Positions 1-11,400 of a DNA stretch of 64,000 bases are shown here, piece after piece. The notes beneath the pieces were generated by a model. The model did not search any database. It saw only the letters and a program-made list of their open reading frames with translations, and had not been told where the DNA came from. The number at the start of each line of letters is the position of its first letter. Within the stretch, counting starts at the first letter, position 1. The stretch is taken from positions 1,240,001-1,304,000 of the forward strand of contig JAFEKR010000002.1 in assembly GCA_019022495.1 (NCBI GenBank). The letters run 5' to 3'. Made by a program: the position numbers and the translations under genes. Origin of the DNA: Epichloe hybrida (taxonomy: Eukaryota; Ascomycota; Sordariomycetes; Hypocreales; Clavicipitaceae).

Positions 1-46
1 CGACAGCTATTGAGGGCTACAAGGTTGAGTCGCCCCGGGAGATTTA

Positions 47-1120
47 CACCTAGTCCTTGTATTTGAACCTTTGAGAGAGCCACTATGGCTACTCAGAAGG
101 CGAATCACACATCAGGACTGTACAACCCATGAGTCGCTGCCGTTTATTAAAGCTCATATCCGAATCTTACTGGAAGGCTTAGACTACATTGCACTCGCAA
201 GGCCACGTTATTCACACTGGTATGTTGCTCTCCTATTAACCTGACCCTAGTATTGACCTGTGCAGACCTTAAGCTCGATAATATCATGGTAGCTTTTGAA
301 GACCATGCAACTATCCATGGCTTTCTCCAGGGCCAAACTCGTCATCCTATGGCTCGTAAACACGTTGGAGACCGTGTAGTCTACCGCTGCCATAATGACT
401 TCGGGCCGATCCTCAAAGGCCTTGGGAAGATGATACCACAGATCACAGATTTTGGCCTTGCGCAGCCTGGAAGCAGAGCCGAACCTCTCATCCACCCCAT
501 ACAGCCCAACGAGTTTCGCGCTCCAGAGGTCCTTCTTGGTATTGGTTGGTCCTATAGTGCTGATATGTGGAATTTTGGCGCTATGGTGAGTTCCCTTCTT
601 CCCATTGTTGTTCAATTGACTCTTGTTGACATCAGAAGATCTGGGAGTTATTGGCCGGTGAATCTCTCTTCTACCAGCCAAGGACAGAACCATATTCACC
701 AGCTCAGCATCTAGCGGATATGATTGCCCTTATTGGGGACATACCTCCGTCAATCATCGAGCGCGAGAGACAAATGCGTCATTGGAGATGGTCACCTCCG
801 GCTGTGAACCCCGACGGCAAACTCTGTGACAATGTTGCAGAGTTTTACGGTGGCCCGTTCTTGGCCCAAGATGGTGGGTTCGAGTCCAGTCTGGCGACAA
901 CAGCTACTGATATGGTGGATTAGGCTCCTTTGTGCGTAACGATTTGATACGCCGTACGCGTCAATTACAGAATGAGCTGCCTAGGTGTGTTCGTGAAGAG
1001 GACCACGCCGACTTGTTCGTAAGGTTTATGAAGAGAATGCTTTGCTGGGTACCAGAGGAGCGCGTCGCAGCAGCAGACCTATTAAATGACCCTTGGCTAA
1101 ATTTGAACTCTAAAACTTGA
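47..1120 (+). pseudogene. SRPK-like protein kinase, 5'-truncated by the window and frameshifted
   Basis: C-terminal two thirds of a CMGC/SRPK-type Ser/Thr kinase. Read as exons 47-219, 266-585, 636-873 and 924-1120, it shows the catalytic-loop motif HTDLKLDNIM, the DFG motif in ITDFGLAQPG, and the APEVLLG activation segment end. A C-lobe ending in PEERVAAADLLNDPWL follows. Three introns (220-265, 586-635, 874-923) splice cleanly; the last removes an in-frame stop and restores the family pattern. The reading frame breaks at about 188: GLDY is read in one frame and LHSQGHVIHT in the next, with one extra base between them. TGA codons also lie in frame before position 47. The protein is therefore probably dead, although one sequencing error plus a missed upstream intron could explain it. 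Fungal genomes carry many such SRPK-like paralogues of unknown substrate. Confidence 0.7.
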
Positions 1121-1299
1121 TAATTGTTATCAGCGGAATGTATTTACACCTGGCTGTGGAATATAGTGACCAGATCCTTTGTTGCTTGAGACTCGGTCGA
1201 AAGGGAATCTGTTTGGCCCGCAGCACCCCAGCTCCAGTTGCGCTAATTATCAATCGTCTCAAGTTGCAAATTGACCGCCAAGGGGTTCGCGATATCTTC

Positions 1300-1713
1300 C
1301 TGCCGCACAGCGCTGTTGGCCGAGGTGCGAGGGAGCCTCTACGTTGAAACTCTCCTGCTCTGGCTTTTCCATGATCGTATTGCACTGCTCCAGAGTGAAT
1401 ACCAGTCGGTTCGCTAACAACAACGTGTCCGACGGTATGCTGCCACCAATCCCATCCCACAGGCAGTACTTCAGGCTTGGGCATGCCATCTTCAGCTAGG
1501 CAAGAACGGTGGCTACGGAGCAGTTCCCCCGCCTTAGGGAGACCGGCAATAACGACATTATGGTTGTTGATACTGCCGAGGTTATTCGTGTCGCTCCTCA
1601 GTTGGTGCTCCTCGTCCAACATCTCCATTGCGGCAATCAGCTACCAACGGACGGATCCATCCCGCACTGTAGTCCTCGTAGGTCGACTTTTTCCCTGGCA
1701 TCGTTGATCGCAT
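1300..1713 (-). pseudogene. Decayed PNP/UDP-phosphorylase-like domain of an NLR/ankyrin-type gene
   Basis: On the minus strand from an ATG at 1713 the translation begins MRSTMPGKKSTYEDYSAGW. After a one-base frame change it continues as AAMEMLDEEHQL and then LGSINNHNVVIAGLPKAG. Pieces in other frames follow: SVATVLA, a PSLKY..GIGGSIPSD stretch, and VGHVVVSEPTG with VQYDHGK and FQRRGSL. This order matches the nucleoside-phosphorylase-like N-terminal domain common in fungal STAND/NLR and ankyrin proteins (YTVGW..LP, MLDEEH, NVVIA, MVGIGGG, GDVVVS, VQYD.GK, F.R.GSL). At least three frame changes and a stop separate the pieces, so no functional product is expected. No NACHT, ankyrin or TPR region follows; the rest is deleted or unrecognisable. 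Confidence 0.72.
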
Positions 1714-3412
1714 AGTGGTTGTATCGGCTCGACGTTCGGAGATGCCTTAGGCTCGGGATCGAGGAAGTTTCCGCGTGTACAGGCGCGTGGAGTGCTGCCT
1801 TTGTCGACCCCAGAGCGACAGGGAGATTGAAGCGTGTGCGCCAAGACGGCTTCCCATCAGCTTTTTCACCCGTCAGCATCGGGGGGGGGGGGGGGTTAAA
1901 GGAGGGCAGCGCCTGAATGCCTTTGGCCAACCAGACGACCCAGGAGACAACCTTGGCGAGTTGTCGCTGGATGAATGGTGCCATCGGTGACCGTAAGCAG
2001 AACAAGCCATTGTCTGCCGGGTGTCGTGGTGCGCAGAAAGGTGTATATCCGGCTGCGCTCGAGAATGTAGATGACCTGGAGTACCCAGGGTTTACTCTTC
2101 ACAAACTCTGAGTCTAGTTGGTCTCGCGGAGCCTGAACTTGCTGCCATGATGACTAATGCCGTACGAGTCGCGCGAAATGACACTGGCATTTCGAAGAAG
2201 TGAGTCTCTCTCTGCTTGCCATGTTGTTGAATGTGAATGGGCAGCGGTAATTCAGATGCACGCTTTATCATTCGGGTGCATATTAATCAATATTTCATTG
2301 CGTTTTTGAAACAAGGCAGTTGGCATAGGTCGGTCATGTAAGTCATGTGCTCCGATTCACAGGACAGTCAGTCAATGTTGCTGCGGAGTCAAACCAGCCC
2401 GTTTTGCGGCTGCCAGATACAGCCACTGATGAGGGCTCCAAAGGTACACCGCAGTACTCCGTACAGTGCATGGGCGCCACAAGGCGCAGCCACATGGGGT
2501 CCAGATCCGGACCCTCTTATCAAATCTATCTACATACATACAGCTACAACCCCACTTTATCCTCTTTTCACGACAGGGGTGTGTGCGCATGCGCCAACTT
2601 GTCCGATTTCCGATTTGCCTACAACGACAGATACATGAAGTGCATCCACATTCGGCGGCGGATGAGAGTCACCATGTTTGGCTTCAACAGGGCGATGCGC
2701 GGCGCAAACGCTGTCTCAGCCGCAGAGCTTGCACATATATAGACTGGCAGTGCCTCGCTACTATGGGCCCACTGGGGACTCGCGAGGCAGGCAGCTTAGA
2801 GCTAGAACCTTGAATCGTTGATCAGATGGTTGCCAAACATTTTTAAGCTGTTGGTGCTACCTTTATTTATTTATCCTTGATTTATCAAAAGGTTGCCTTG
2901 GCTGGCGCATTGCCTTGACGCACAACAAACAAAGCAACAACAAAGTCCGGGGTCCAATTTTTTTCTGTGGAGGCGATTAATAGGCGATGCCTGTTCCGAG
3001 CCGTCAGGCCCGCGGCTGACGCATTCGATTGGCTTACGGAAAATTCTTCAACATCCATGACAAATCCCCCCACAAATCCCCGCGCTCATGGCTCATGGCT
3101 CATCTCTCATGGCTCATCTCATCGCATTGCCACTCATCACTGATCAGCGCCGAAGCCTCTGGTTCGCGGGGGATAGCGTGAATGCCTTTGATGCTTTTGC
3201 AAAGTTTCCCGAGTCAGCACGCACAGCACGCACAGCACGCACAGCACGCACAGCCCGCCGCTAATGGCTGATGGCTGATGGCTTACATGCATATGCGCGT
3301 GGCAACGCTGGCGCTGGCTGGGGATTCGGGACCGAGGAAGCGGGAGGCGGGAGGCGGGAAGCATTGTTTGGTAAACAAAAAAAAAAAAAGGAAAAAAAGG
3401 CCTTTGTCACTT

Positions 3413-3451
<39 letters not shown>

Positions 3452-3595
3452 TTCTCTCTCTTCCCTTCCCCATTGACGTTTGGTAATAAAGCTTGTCTCA
3501 CTCGCCACCGCCCGCTCCTTCTCTCCCATTCTCCCGAATTCGAGGTCCTGACGACCCCAACCAGACTCTGATTAATCAAGCCTGCTCTCTCCGCC
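1714..3595. other. Intergenic; low-complexity repeats upstream of the protease gene
   Basis: No supportable gene. A 16-base G run lies near 1880-1896. Short direct repeats of a CATGGCTCAT unit occur at about 3088-3125. A 9-bp AGCACGCAC tandem lies at about 3217-3250. An A-rich run at 3377-3400 is followed by (CT)n then (CA)n at about 3413-3452, directly upstream of the aspartic protease and probably within its promoter or 5' UTR. Confidence 0.6.
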
Positions 3596-5187
3596 ATGCG
3601 TTCCATCGCACTTGGTGCGACAGCACTGGGGCTTCTGGCCATCGACTCATTAGTCGCTGCTGGGGATGTCTTCATCAGCCATTACTCCAAAGCCGTGAGA
3701 GGACATGGCTATCTTTCCGTTCCTGTTGGCACGGTCCAACGGCCGGCCAGCTCAAAACGGGCAGCCAAGACTTTTCAAGACAAGCTGTATAACATGGACG
3801 CGTTCTACGCCACCCATGGTGAGTCAAGATTCATTCTATTCTTCTCTCAACACACGAATCTGTCCTGTCTTCCATACCCGAGGACGCATGACAGGTTCCT
3901 TGGAGTTGAACCCAAAAAAACCGCGTGACGATGACGCATGAGTGTGCTGACCCTTGATTCCTTCTCCTCCTCACTACAGTTGACATTGGCGAGCCTCCCC
4001 AGCGGGTTTCTGTCTTGGTTGACACAGGCTCGAGCGAACTTTGGGTCAATCCCGACTGTCGGACGGCCGTGAGTCAAGAGCAAGCACGATGTGTGAAGTT
4101 TGGCAAATATGACCCTCGAAAGTCGTCCAAATCCATGGGGCCTTTCGGGCACCACAAACTCAACTACGGCGACCCCTCCGACGTGAGCTCGCAGACTTCG
4201 GCGACCATTGTTTATTTCGCCGACGCGTTATCACTGGGAGGCGCCAAAATCTCCAACCAGACGTTTGGTCTCGTGGCTGAGAGCCAAGGCCAGTCGCAGG
4301 GTATCCTGGGCCTTGCGCCAGATGTGGAAGGTGGCTATGACGGCGATAAACCGTACAGCTTGGTACTGAGCTCTATGGCCGAGCAAGGCCTCATCGCCAG
4401 CCGTGTGTATTCCCTCGACCTGCGCCACTCTGACAGTCACTACGGCGCCGTCATTTTTGGCGGTTTGGATAAGAGCAAGTTCATTGGAACCCTTGAGAAG
4501 CGCCCGATCATCAAAGGCATCAAAGGAGAATATCGCTTAGCCGTTGAGCTGGGCACGGTTGGTGTGACGAGAGCCAAGTCGTCCAGCTTCAAGGTTGCGG
4601 GTCGAGATTCCAATGTCATGCTCGACTCCGGCGCGACTCTCAGCAGACTGCATGCGGCGGTGGCCATGCCCATCGCGGAAGCGCTGGGAGCTCGGGATAA
4701 TGGTAACGGCTTATTCCGAGTGCCCTGTTCTACGCGAAATTCAGCAGGCAGTGTCGACTTTGGCTTCGGAAAGAAGAAAATCCGCATCCCACTCAAGGAC
4801 TTCATCCTGCCCAGCATGTCCAAGACAGCCTGTTACGCGGGTATGGTCCTGACGACTGGCCAGCAAATTCTCGGCGATAGCGTTCTGCGCGCGGGCTATT
4901 TCGTATTCGATTGGGACAACCAGGAAGTGCATATCGCCCAAGCAGCCAACTGTGGCAACGAGGATATCGTTGCTGTTTCGTCCGGAAAGATGGCCGTTCC
5001 CTCGGCCACCGGCAACTGCAAAGACAGCGACGCTGCCTTCGCTGGAGGAAGCCAGACAAGGACGATGCAAGTCGAGCCAGCAGCGACCGACACTGGCGAC
5101 GCCAACAACGCTGGAGTTGGTGCCGCTGCGGCCAGCGGGCTGTTGACGATTGTTGCATCTCTGGCAATGGTACATAATGTTTTGTAA
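3596..5187 (+). CDS. GPI-anchored aspartic protease (yapsin-like, pepsin family A1)
   Basis: Secreted aspartyl endopeptidase, probably attached to the membrane or wall. Exons are 3596-3818 and 3980-5187; the phase-1 intron has a GTGAGT donor and a CTACAG acceptor. The product is 476 residues. A hydrophobic signal peptide covers residues 1-21, and a short propeptide follows. The first catalytic motif is DTGSSELWV (Asp89) and the second DSGATLSRL (Asp290), both intact. The usual YGDPSD flap-like segment and an ILGDSVLRAGYFVFD strand near the C-terminus are present. A Ser/Thr/Ala-rich tail ends in a hydrophobic stretch after GVGAAAASGLL, as expected for GPI attachment. The start is chosen because CGCCATG is the only ATG ahead of a signal peptide. 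It converges with the CFEM-like gene. Substrate specificity cannot be read from sequence. Confidence 0.93.
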
Positions 5188-6520
5188 TTGGCTATTTTAA
5201 TTTACATATTATTAGCATAGAGGCCCCAAGGCGACGGGAGGGGCACTCTGGGGCACTCTGGGTCACTCACTTGAGTCACTTCTGAAGTCGTTTGTTGCAT
5301 AGAGCATAGAGTACTTAGAGTACAGCATATGATACCCATATTGAGGTCTACATTCAGCAAAGACGTGGACGATTTTTGCGATTTGCGACTGTGCGATGGC
5401 GACGACGACTTTGGCATTGCTGAATAGTGTACATATTTCCATTGTCGTTCCTTTTCCCCGAGCTTCCCCTGTTCCGGTGGCCCCGGGTGGAAGGGGATCC
5501 TGGATGGAAAAATTGCGGAGGTGGGGCCCAAACGAGCAACGACCCCGGTCGGTCCGTGACTGGACAAATGGGACGGGACTTGTCGGCCAGGCGAGAGAGA
5601 GGAAACGGGCGTGCGATGTCATGGATGGCCGAAGTTGGCAAAATTGGTCAAGGCCACGGTAAGCATCCTCTTTCCTCGTGACTACCTTTTTTTTTTTTTT
5701 TTTTGGCTCGGCGGCGGCGTGGAATTCATCGACGTCGTTCCCGAGAGCCCCTGGCGCGGAGGACGCCGCCAAGCTGTGAAGATACGGGTGGGGTGGGGTG
5801 AGCTCAGCACTTGTTTCATTTCTCCTTCTGTCCAGCTGGACCGGACGGCCAATTATCCATCCTAAGCTACTTAAGAAAGGAAGGAAAATAGAGGTTTAAA
5901 AACGGAGTTGCGCACCCCTGAATTGCAGCTGCGATAGATGAGCAACGTATTCAACACGTTTGAAATACAGTCTGTAGCAACGACCTAACCCGTCTTCTCT
6001 CGACTCACGGGGCTACTCCGTGTGACTCCGTGTAACTCCGTGGAGTCTCCACCACGGACCACGGTGCCCGCCGCGGTGCGACATCAAAACACCCCGGGTT
6101 TCAGCTTCAGCTTTGGCGTTCAATAGATGCCTGGTCATCCCTTTTGCACTCCTGTTTCACGACGGCGAGACTTCCAAAATTGTAATTCACTGGTCCAAGA
6201 GTAGAAGAGGAGACGAGAGATGTCAGTCATCAACAATGCTGACACATCACATTCACGATAGACTCGGTAATGTTTTCAACGCATAATCCAAATGTTATAT
6301 TACAGAAACCCAGTCGTGTCCTTTTTTACAACAGTCTCTGATCCTCTAGCTTTTGTGCAACATGCATACATTGGCGTAATCTCCAAGACCAAAAGAAACA
6401 CCAGGTAAATAAAAAGAAAATGAGAAAATACAAAAAGTCCTTTGTGCGCATGTGTGCGCGTTCCCGTGCGCCCTGGCATTACTTGGCCTATTATTACCCG
6501 TCCAATATCCTGTAGCCAGC
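5188..6520. other. Convergent intergenic region
   Basis: About 1.3 kb between the 3' ends of the protease and the CFEM-like gene. It has a T run at 5686-5704, purine-rich tracts, and a repeated ACTCCGTG motif at about 6012-6045 ending in an inverted CCACGGACCACGG. I see no coding potential with family support; it probably contains both 3' UTRs. Confidence 0.55.
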
Positions 6521-8410
6521 TTACAGAGCAGCAACGAAAGCAACGGCAGCAATCAGCATACCGGCACCAACACGTCCGGCACCAGCAGTCACAGGGACGG
6601 AGCCGGTGGGGACGGAGGGAAATACACCACCAGTGCCAGTGCCGACAGGGACACCAACGGGGACGCCGTCAGGGCCGGTCTGGGTGGCAGCGGGAGGCTC
6701 TTCGGGCTGAACACCAGCAGGGGGCGTGGGCATGGCAATGTTGGGAATGGTAACCTCGACAGAGACGGTCTGGGTGGTGGTCTTGTCGACACTGGTGGTG
6801 GCATAGACGATGGTGGTGTAAGGGACAGAGGTGATGCGAGGAGTGCCGGTGACGGTGATAATCTCAGTGATGGTGTGAGCACCAGTGGCAATGGCAGGGT
6901 TCTGGGGAATATAAGGTCCGCAGATACCCTGGAAGAAAGAGACAGCCTCAGAGATGATATTGTCGTTCTCACCGTGGGCGTAGATGCAGTTGAAGATGGT
7001 GTCGACGAACTCCTTGTTGGGGCAGTAGCAGCCGGCGTCCTTGTTGTTCTGGCACTTGGACTTCAACTCGAGGAAGGTGTTGAGACATCTGGGGACAACG
7101 GCAGGGCAAGGAGGAGCCTGGGAGGGCCTGGAGACCTCGCCGGTAGGGTTGGGTCTCTCGCCAGCAGGCTTCTCGCCGTTGGTGGTGGTGGTGGTGGTGG
7201 CGGTGGTGGGGTTGGATCCCTCGCCAGTGGGCTTCTCACCAGTTGGCTCGGCGTTGCCCTCAGTCTTGGAGTTGCTGGGGAGAACGACCGTGGTGGGCAG
7301 GCCCTCGGTGTGGGTGCGAGTCACGGTGACGGGGCAGATGGTGGTGCTCAAAGGAACCGTGACAGTTACAACGTGGGTTCCGTTCTTGCCAGGGCACTCG
7401 GTGACGGTAGGGCCGCAGCTGGTGATGGTCTTGACGGTCGTGGCGAAGACGGGGGTCGACGTGGTGTCGAAAGTGGTGACAAAGGTGGTGGTCTGGGTAC
7501 CAACGGTAGCGGGAGCAGTGGGGGCGGTTTGCTGGCCAGGCTGGGTGTTGGAGTTGGTTGACGCAGTAACAGCAGAGCTGGTCTCCTGGCCGGGGCGGGT
7601 GTTGGTGTTGGTGTTGGTGGTTCCAGGGACAGCAGAGGTAGTCTCTTGTTGACCAGGCCCGGTAGAGGTTCTGACAACGGCAGTGTCGGGAGTGGTCTGG
7701 ACCACCTGGGTGGTAGCGGTGGAACCAGGAATGTTGCGGAGGGAGGTGAAAGGTCTGGGCGCGGGCTTGCCGCACTGCCACTTGATCTTGTGGCAGGAGA
7801 CCTTGCACTTCTTCTTGAAAGTGAGACCCGTCTGGATCTGCTTGGGGTAAACGATGCGGACCTTCTTGGCACCGCCGCACTGGTTGTTCACGATGGTTGA
7901 GCCACCTCGCTTGCAGTCGGAAGTGTGCTTGCAAACACTGCCGTCAGCCATGTCGTAGTGGAACTCCAGACGAGCATCGAACTCGGTGGACAGGTCAAAG
8001 CTGCCGATGGAGAAGGCGTCTACACCGGCGTTGGCACCGACGCCAATCGCGAGACCGGCATTGTTCTGCTGCTCACAAGTACCGGAGATGACCTTTCCGG
8101 GGCCAAAGGTTCGGCCCTGGAGCTCGCCACGCTTGTTCTTGTTGTCCTCGCAAGACCAACCGCCGGCGAAGTTGAAGCCAGCATAGGCATCGAAGGAGCC
8201 AGTGACGAGGTCATTAAAGTCCCAGGCCCCCTGCTGCTGGGGAGTACACTTGTTAATGATGTTGGAAGGGCAGGGGAACGTCTTGGCGGCTGAGAAGCCC
8301 AAATCAAAATCGAAAGAGACGCCAGCACCGATGCCGATGCCGCCCAAGGTAGCAGCGGCCTGCTGGACGCCGGCAGCGGCGACCGCGAGGGAGGAGAGAG
8401 TAGACTTCAT
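6521..8410 (-). CDS. Secreted GPI-anchored CFEM-like cell-wall protein
   Basis: Single-exon gene of 629 residues starting at the ATG 8408-8410; the open frame runs further upstream but without a better start. The N-terminus is a signal peptide (MKSTLSSLAVAAAGVQQAAA). Next comes a cysteine-containing domain of about 200 residues with a basic Cys-rich patch (KKKCKVSCHKIKWQC). A long Thr/Ser/Pro linker follows that is likely O-glycosylated. A CFEM-like module begins CPAVVPRC and includes GCYC and FFQGIC; it has seven cysteines rather than the canonical eight. A further Thr-rich stalk and a hydrophobic C-terminal tail typical of GPI proteins complete it. CFEM proteins act in wall structure, adhesion or haem/iron binding, and which applies here is unknown. 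The repetitive Thr codons generate long antisense open frames that should not be annotated. Confidence 0.85.
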   Translation of the reverse strand: MKSTLSSLAVAAAGVQQAAATLGGIGIGAGVSFDFDLGFSAAKTFPCPSNIINKCTPQQQGAWDFNDLVTGSFDAYAGFNFAGGWSCEDNKNKRGELQGRTFGPGKVISGTCEQQNNAGLAIGVGANAGVDAFSIGSFDLSTEFDARLEFHYDMADGSVCKHTSDCKRGGSTIVNNQCGGAKKVRIVYPKQIQTGLTFKKKCKVSCHKIKWQCGKPAPRPFTSLRNIPGSTATTQVVQTTPDTAVVRTSTGPGQQETTSAVPGTTNTNTNTRPGQETSSAVTASTNSNTQPGQQTAPTAPATVGTQTTTFVTTFDTTSTPVFATTVKTITSCGPTVTECPGKNGTHVVTVTVPLSTTICPVTVTRTHTEGLPTTVVLPSNSKTEGNAEPTGEKPTGEGSNPTTATTTTTTNGEKPAGERPNPTGEVSRPSQAPPCPAVVPRCLNTFLELKSKCQNNKDAGCYCPNKEFVDTIFNCIYAHGENDNIISEAVSFFQGICGPYIPQNPAIATGAHTITEIITVTGTPRITSVPYTTIVYATTSVDKTTTQTVSVEVTIPNIAMPTPPAGVQPEEPPAATQTGPDGVPVGVPVGTGTGGVFPSVPTGSVPVTAGAGRVGAGMLIAAVAFVAAL

Positions 8411-11400
8411 GTTGAGTGATGATGCACGATCTTGAATATAGCGAGTGTGAGTAGTTGTTGTAAAAAAGAGGATATCCAAATCCAGTTGTGATATCAAGTA
8501 GGCCCAAAGGATAGTCAAAGGAAACGAATGACTTTGACTTTTCGAGTGAATAAGAGACAGAAATGTCCTCTCACCAAAAAAAAAAAGAAGGAAAGAAAGA
8601 TACAAGGTTGACAAAGAACAAATGTGATGGAGAAACAAAACGAAAAGGTCATCCCGAGGTGGGAGCTTGTGATATCTATATACGTCGATTCATAATTCCG
8701 CACAGAGCAAGCACACCGAGAGCACTTACACGAGTTGCCACACCATGTTACCTCTACGTCAGACTTTTTTAGACCACCACACCAGGGTGCGCAATTTCCG
8801 GCAAGGCCTCTCGTCGCATCAAAGGCTATGCCTGCCGGGCACACCCTTCATGGGCAGGTAAACGGGCTGACGGGGCATCCTGAAGCTGGTAGCGGTGGAA
8901 ACCGTGGCGGCGGCTCCATAACGCTGCTCCATGCGAGCACAAGGACAGACGGTAAGAGAGTGGACGGAGGTTTCTTCTTGGGTGCGTGGCTGTTGGAGAA
9001 AGCGGTGGTGTGGTCAATGATGCATGGTTGCAACCCGGCATCATGTATGTGCATGAGCGGAGCGGTTGGGCGGCCTAAGCTCAGGAACAAGGGGCCGGTC
9101 GGTTAGTGTCACTTGTCGGCCATGAAACCAGAAGCTTCAAGCGGCATAGAACCATGAATCAACCTGAATGATGGGGCTGAAGGGGCCGAAGGGGCGAGAC
9201 TCCGAGAGAGTGTGCCACGCCTACACGCCAACACGCCACCGTGCCGCCTGGACGCTCGACCCCCTAGGGCCCCATGAAAATAAAAGTGGCACCAGGTCGA
9301 GCCGTCAATAGAACGACAGTAATCCGGATTCCGTACCGAGTAGTAATAGTCAGTTGCACGTCTTGGCTAGTCGGGGGCAGTTAAATGCGACTTGGCCAGC
9401 GAGGTTCAAACACGCTAGGGATTCGGCATGTTGTCTCATTTGTCGTGGTCGTGGCGGAGCAACACGTTCTGGTCCAAACGGGTAATAAAGAACAATGGGG
9501 TGTTGACAGTCCGAGTCGACGCAATTTCTGGCCGCACGAATAGCAATACTCGAGTCGACAGTGGTGATAACCCAAAATAGGTTGCATGCCGGCTCTAGAA
9601 ATGGCAATAATAATCAAAGTACGGACACCTAAACACCACCCAGCCAGCCGGACATGAAAGCCCTGGTCGGTCCATTGGCCTGAGACACCACGCACGTCGA
9701 CAGCCCCGCGGGGGTCTACTTGGCTACTTGGCGCGCTGGCGGTTAAGTACAGGTCGGTCGGTGGAGGTGCCAGAACCAGAAGAAATCCGTGTTGGGAAAT
9801 TGTCCGGTGAGAGAGAGAGCGACCCAGCCTTTGTGGCATTCGCATGCAAAAGTGAGAGGAGGTGAGAGGAGGTGAGAGGAAGTGAGAGGAAGTGAGAGGA
9901 GAAAGAGGAGGCGTGCGTAATCCGTAGTGGCGGCTTGTTGGGATTGGGCTTGGGGCGAGCCGCGGCCCCTACTGCAGGAACGCTACTGCAGGAACGCCTC
10001 AAGTTCAGGTGGCCGCTGAGAGTCAGCCTTCCTTCCTGTTTTGGGAAACAAACACATGCAAGCATTTGAAGGAAGGACCAATTGACCAGTGCCTGCTGCC
10101 GCCTTTGCTGGCAGTCAAATAAAAAGCACACAATGAAAGCACAATGGACGTGTCTCATCATCACCATCTCTTCCCGCCGTGTCTTACTCTTGGCTATTTT
10201 CAGGCTCTGCACACCGTGGTCCGTAGCACACTACAACAACAAGTCCCCTATTTCCCGACTAGCCAGCGACGCGCCGGTGGCTTCGACCAGGTGTTCAGGA
10301 AAGTAATCCATTTATTAGTCCGTACGGATCAGGTACATGATAGATGGCGGTGACAAGGTGAAGTGGGGTGTACCAGGGCCGCGGCCCGTGCGTCAAGCAC
10401 AGCACAGCGCCTTGGCCCCTTCCTTGCCAATTGGCCTCTTGACTAGGGATTATTCTTGACCAATTACTAATTCATCAGTTACGGACTCCTCACCAGACGT
10501 ACAATGTATGTATGCCTCGCGTCGCTTTCGCTGCCTCAACCGAGTCAAGTCTTCCATTACATTACAGGCCGGGGCTTCATGTGACATGGATGCTTCTTGT
10601 TCTTCTTGGCGACTCATTTCCCAGCCCAGACTTCTGGTCCATCCCCATCCCAACTTGTCGCCGCGGGAGTTCCGTGCCGTGGTTGACTTGTTCAGCAAAC
10701 TCAACTCCGCCTCAACTCGGAACTGAGTGAATGTCAGCTCACTTTTTTTCACAGAGTACTTGTTGCTGCGGGATCAAACTTGCGCCGCTTTATTTGAGCA
10801 CACCATCGTACATCATCGCAGCCGGATTTTCGAGCCCGACCCTACCTACCTGCGTGCGTGGGCCGAGGATACATACACGCAAGTGAATGGAAGCATGCGA
10901 CCGGTAATCCGATTGCGCGAGTCCTCCACATATAGTACCCGGCTTGTTACCATGAACTTCTGACTGACTGTGTTTATAATCGTTCAGTCCATGATTGAGT
11001 GGTTGCCGTTATCTAATCTCGACCAAGTCTGTCTGGCTGTGGCAAACTTCCAAGTTCAGATGGCAGGGGTGCATCGACCAGATGTTTTTTGGCCATGGTT
11101 ACATGGTGGCCGGAGGAATTTGTCTCATTACATGACAAAACTGCCGATCTGAAACATGCTTCCAGGCCTCCAGTTGTCCACTCCACAAGGCACCGGAGAA
11201 TTTTTGAACGATAAAGCCAGGACCCTTGTACCCTTGGTCGCACCGCCATTCTCGTGGACTTTTTGAACCTTCTGACAGCCCGACTAACTTTCACGACCAC
11301 CACGACGTCATTTCATGCCAGCGCTCGTCAGTCAACAAGCGCACTCTTGCTAGCACTGGCCGGGGGCATTGCATCGGGAGAGGTTGAGTGTATGAGTATA

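Noticed and set aside
6452..7900. Long plus-strand open frames (up to 369 codons) opposite the CFEM-like gene
   Set aside because: They are antisense reflections of Thr/Ser/Gly-rich codons, giving Gly/Val/Asp-rich low-complexity translations without domains. The minus-strand gene has a signal peptide, Cys pattern and GPI tail.
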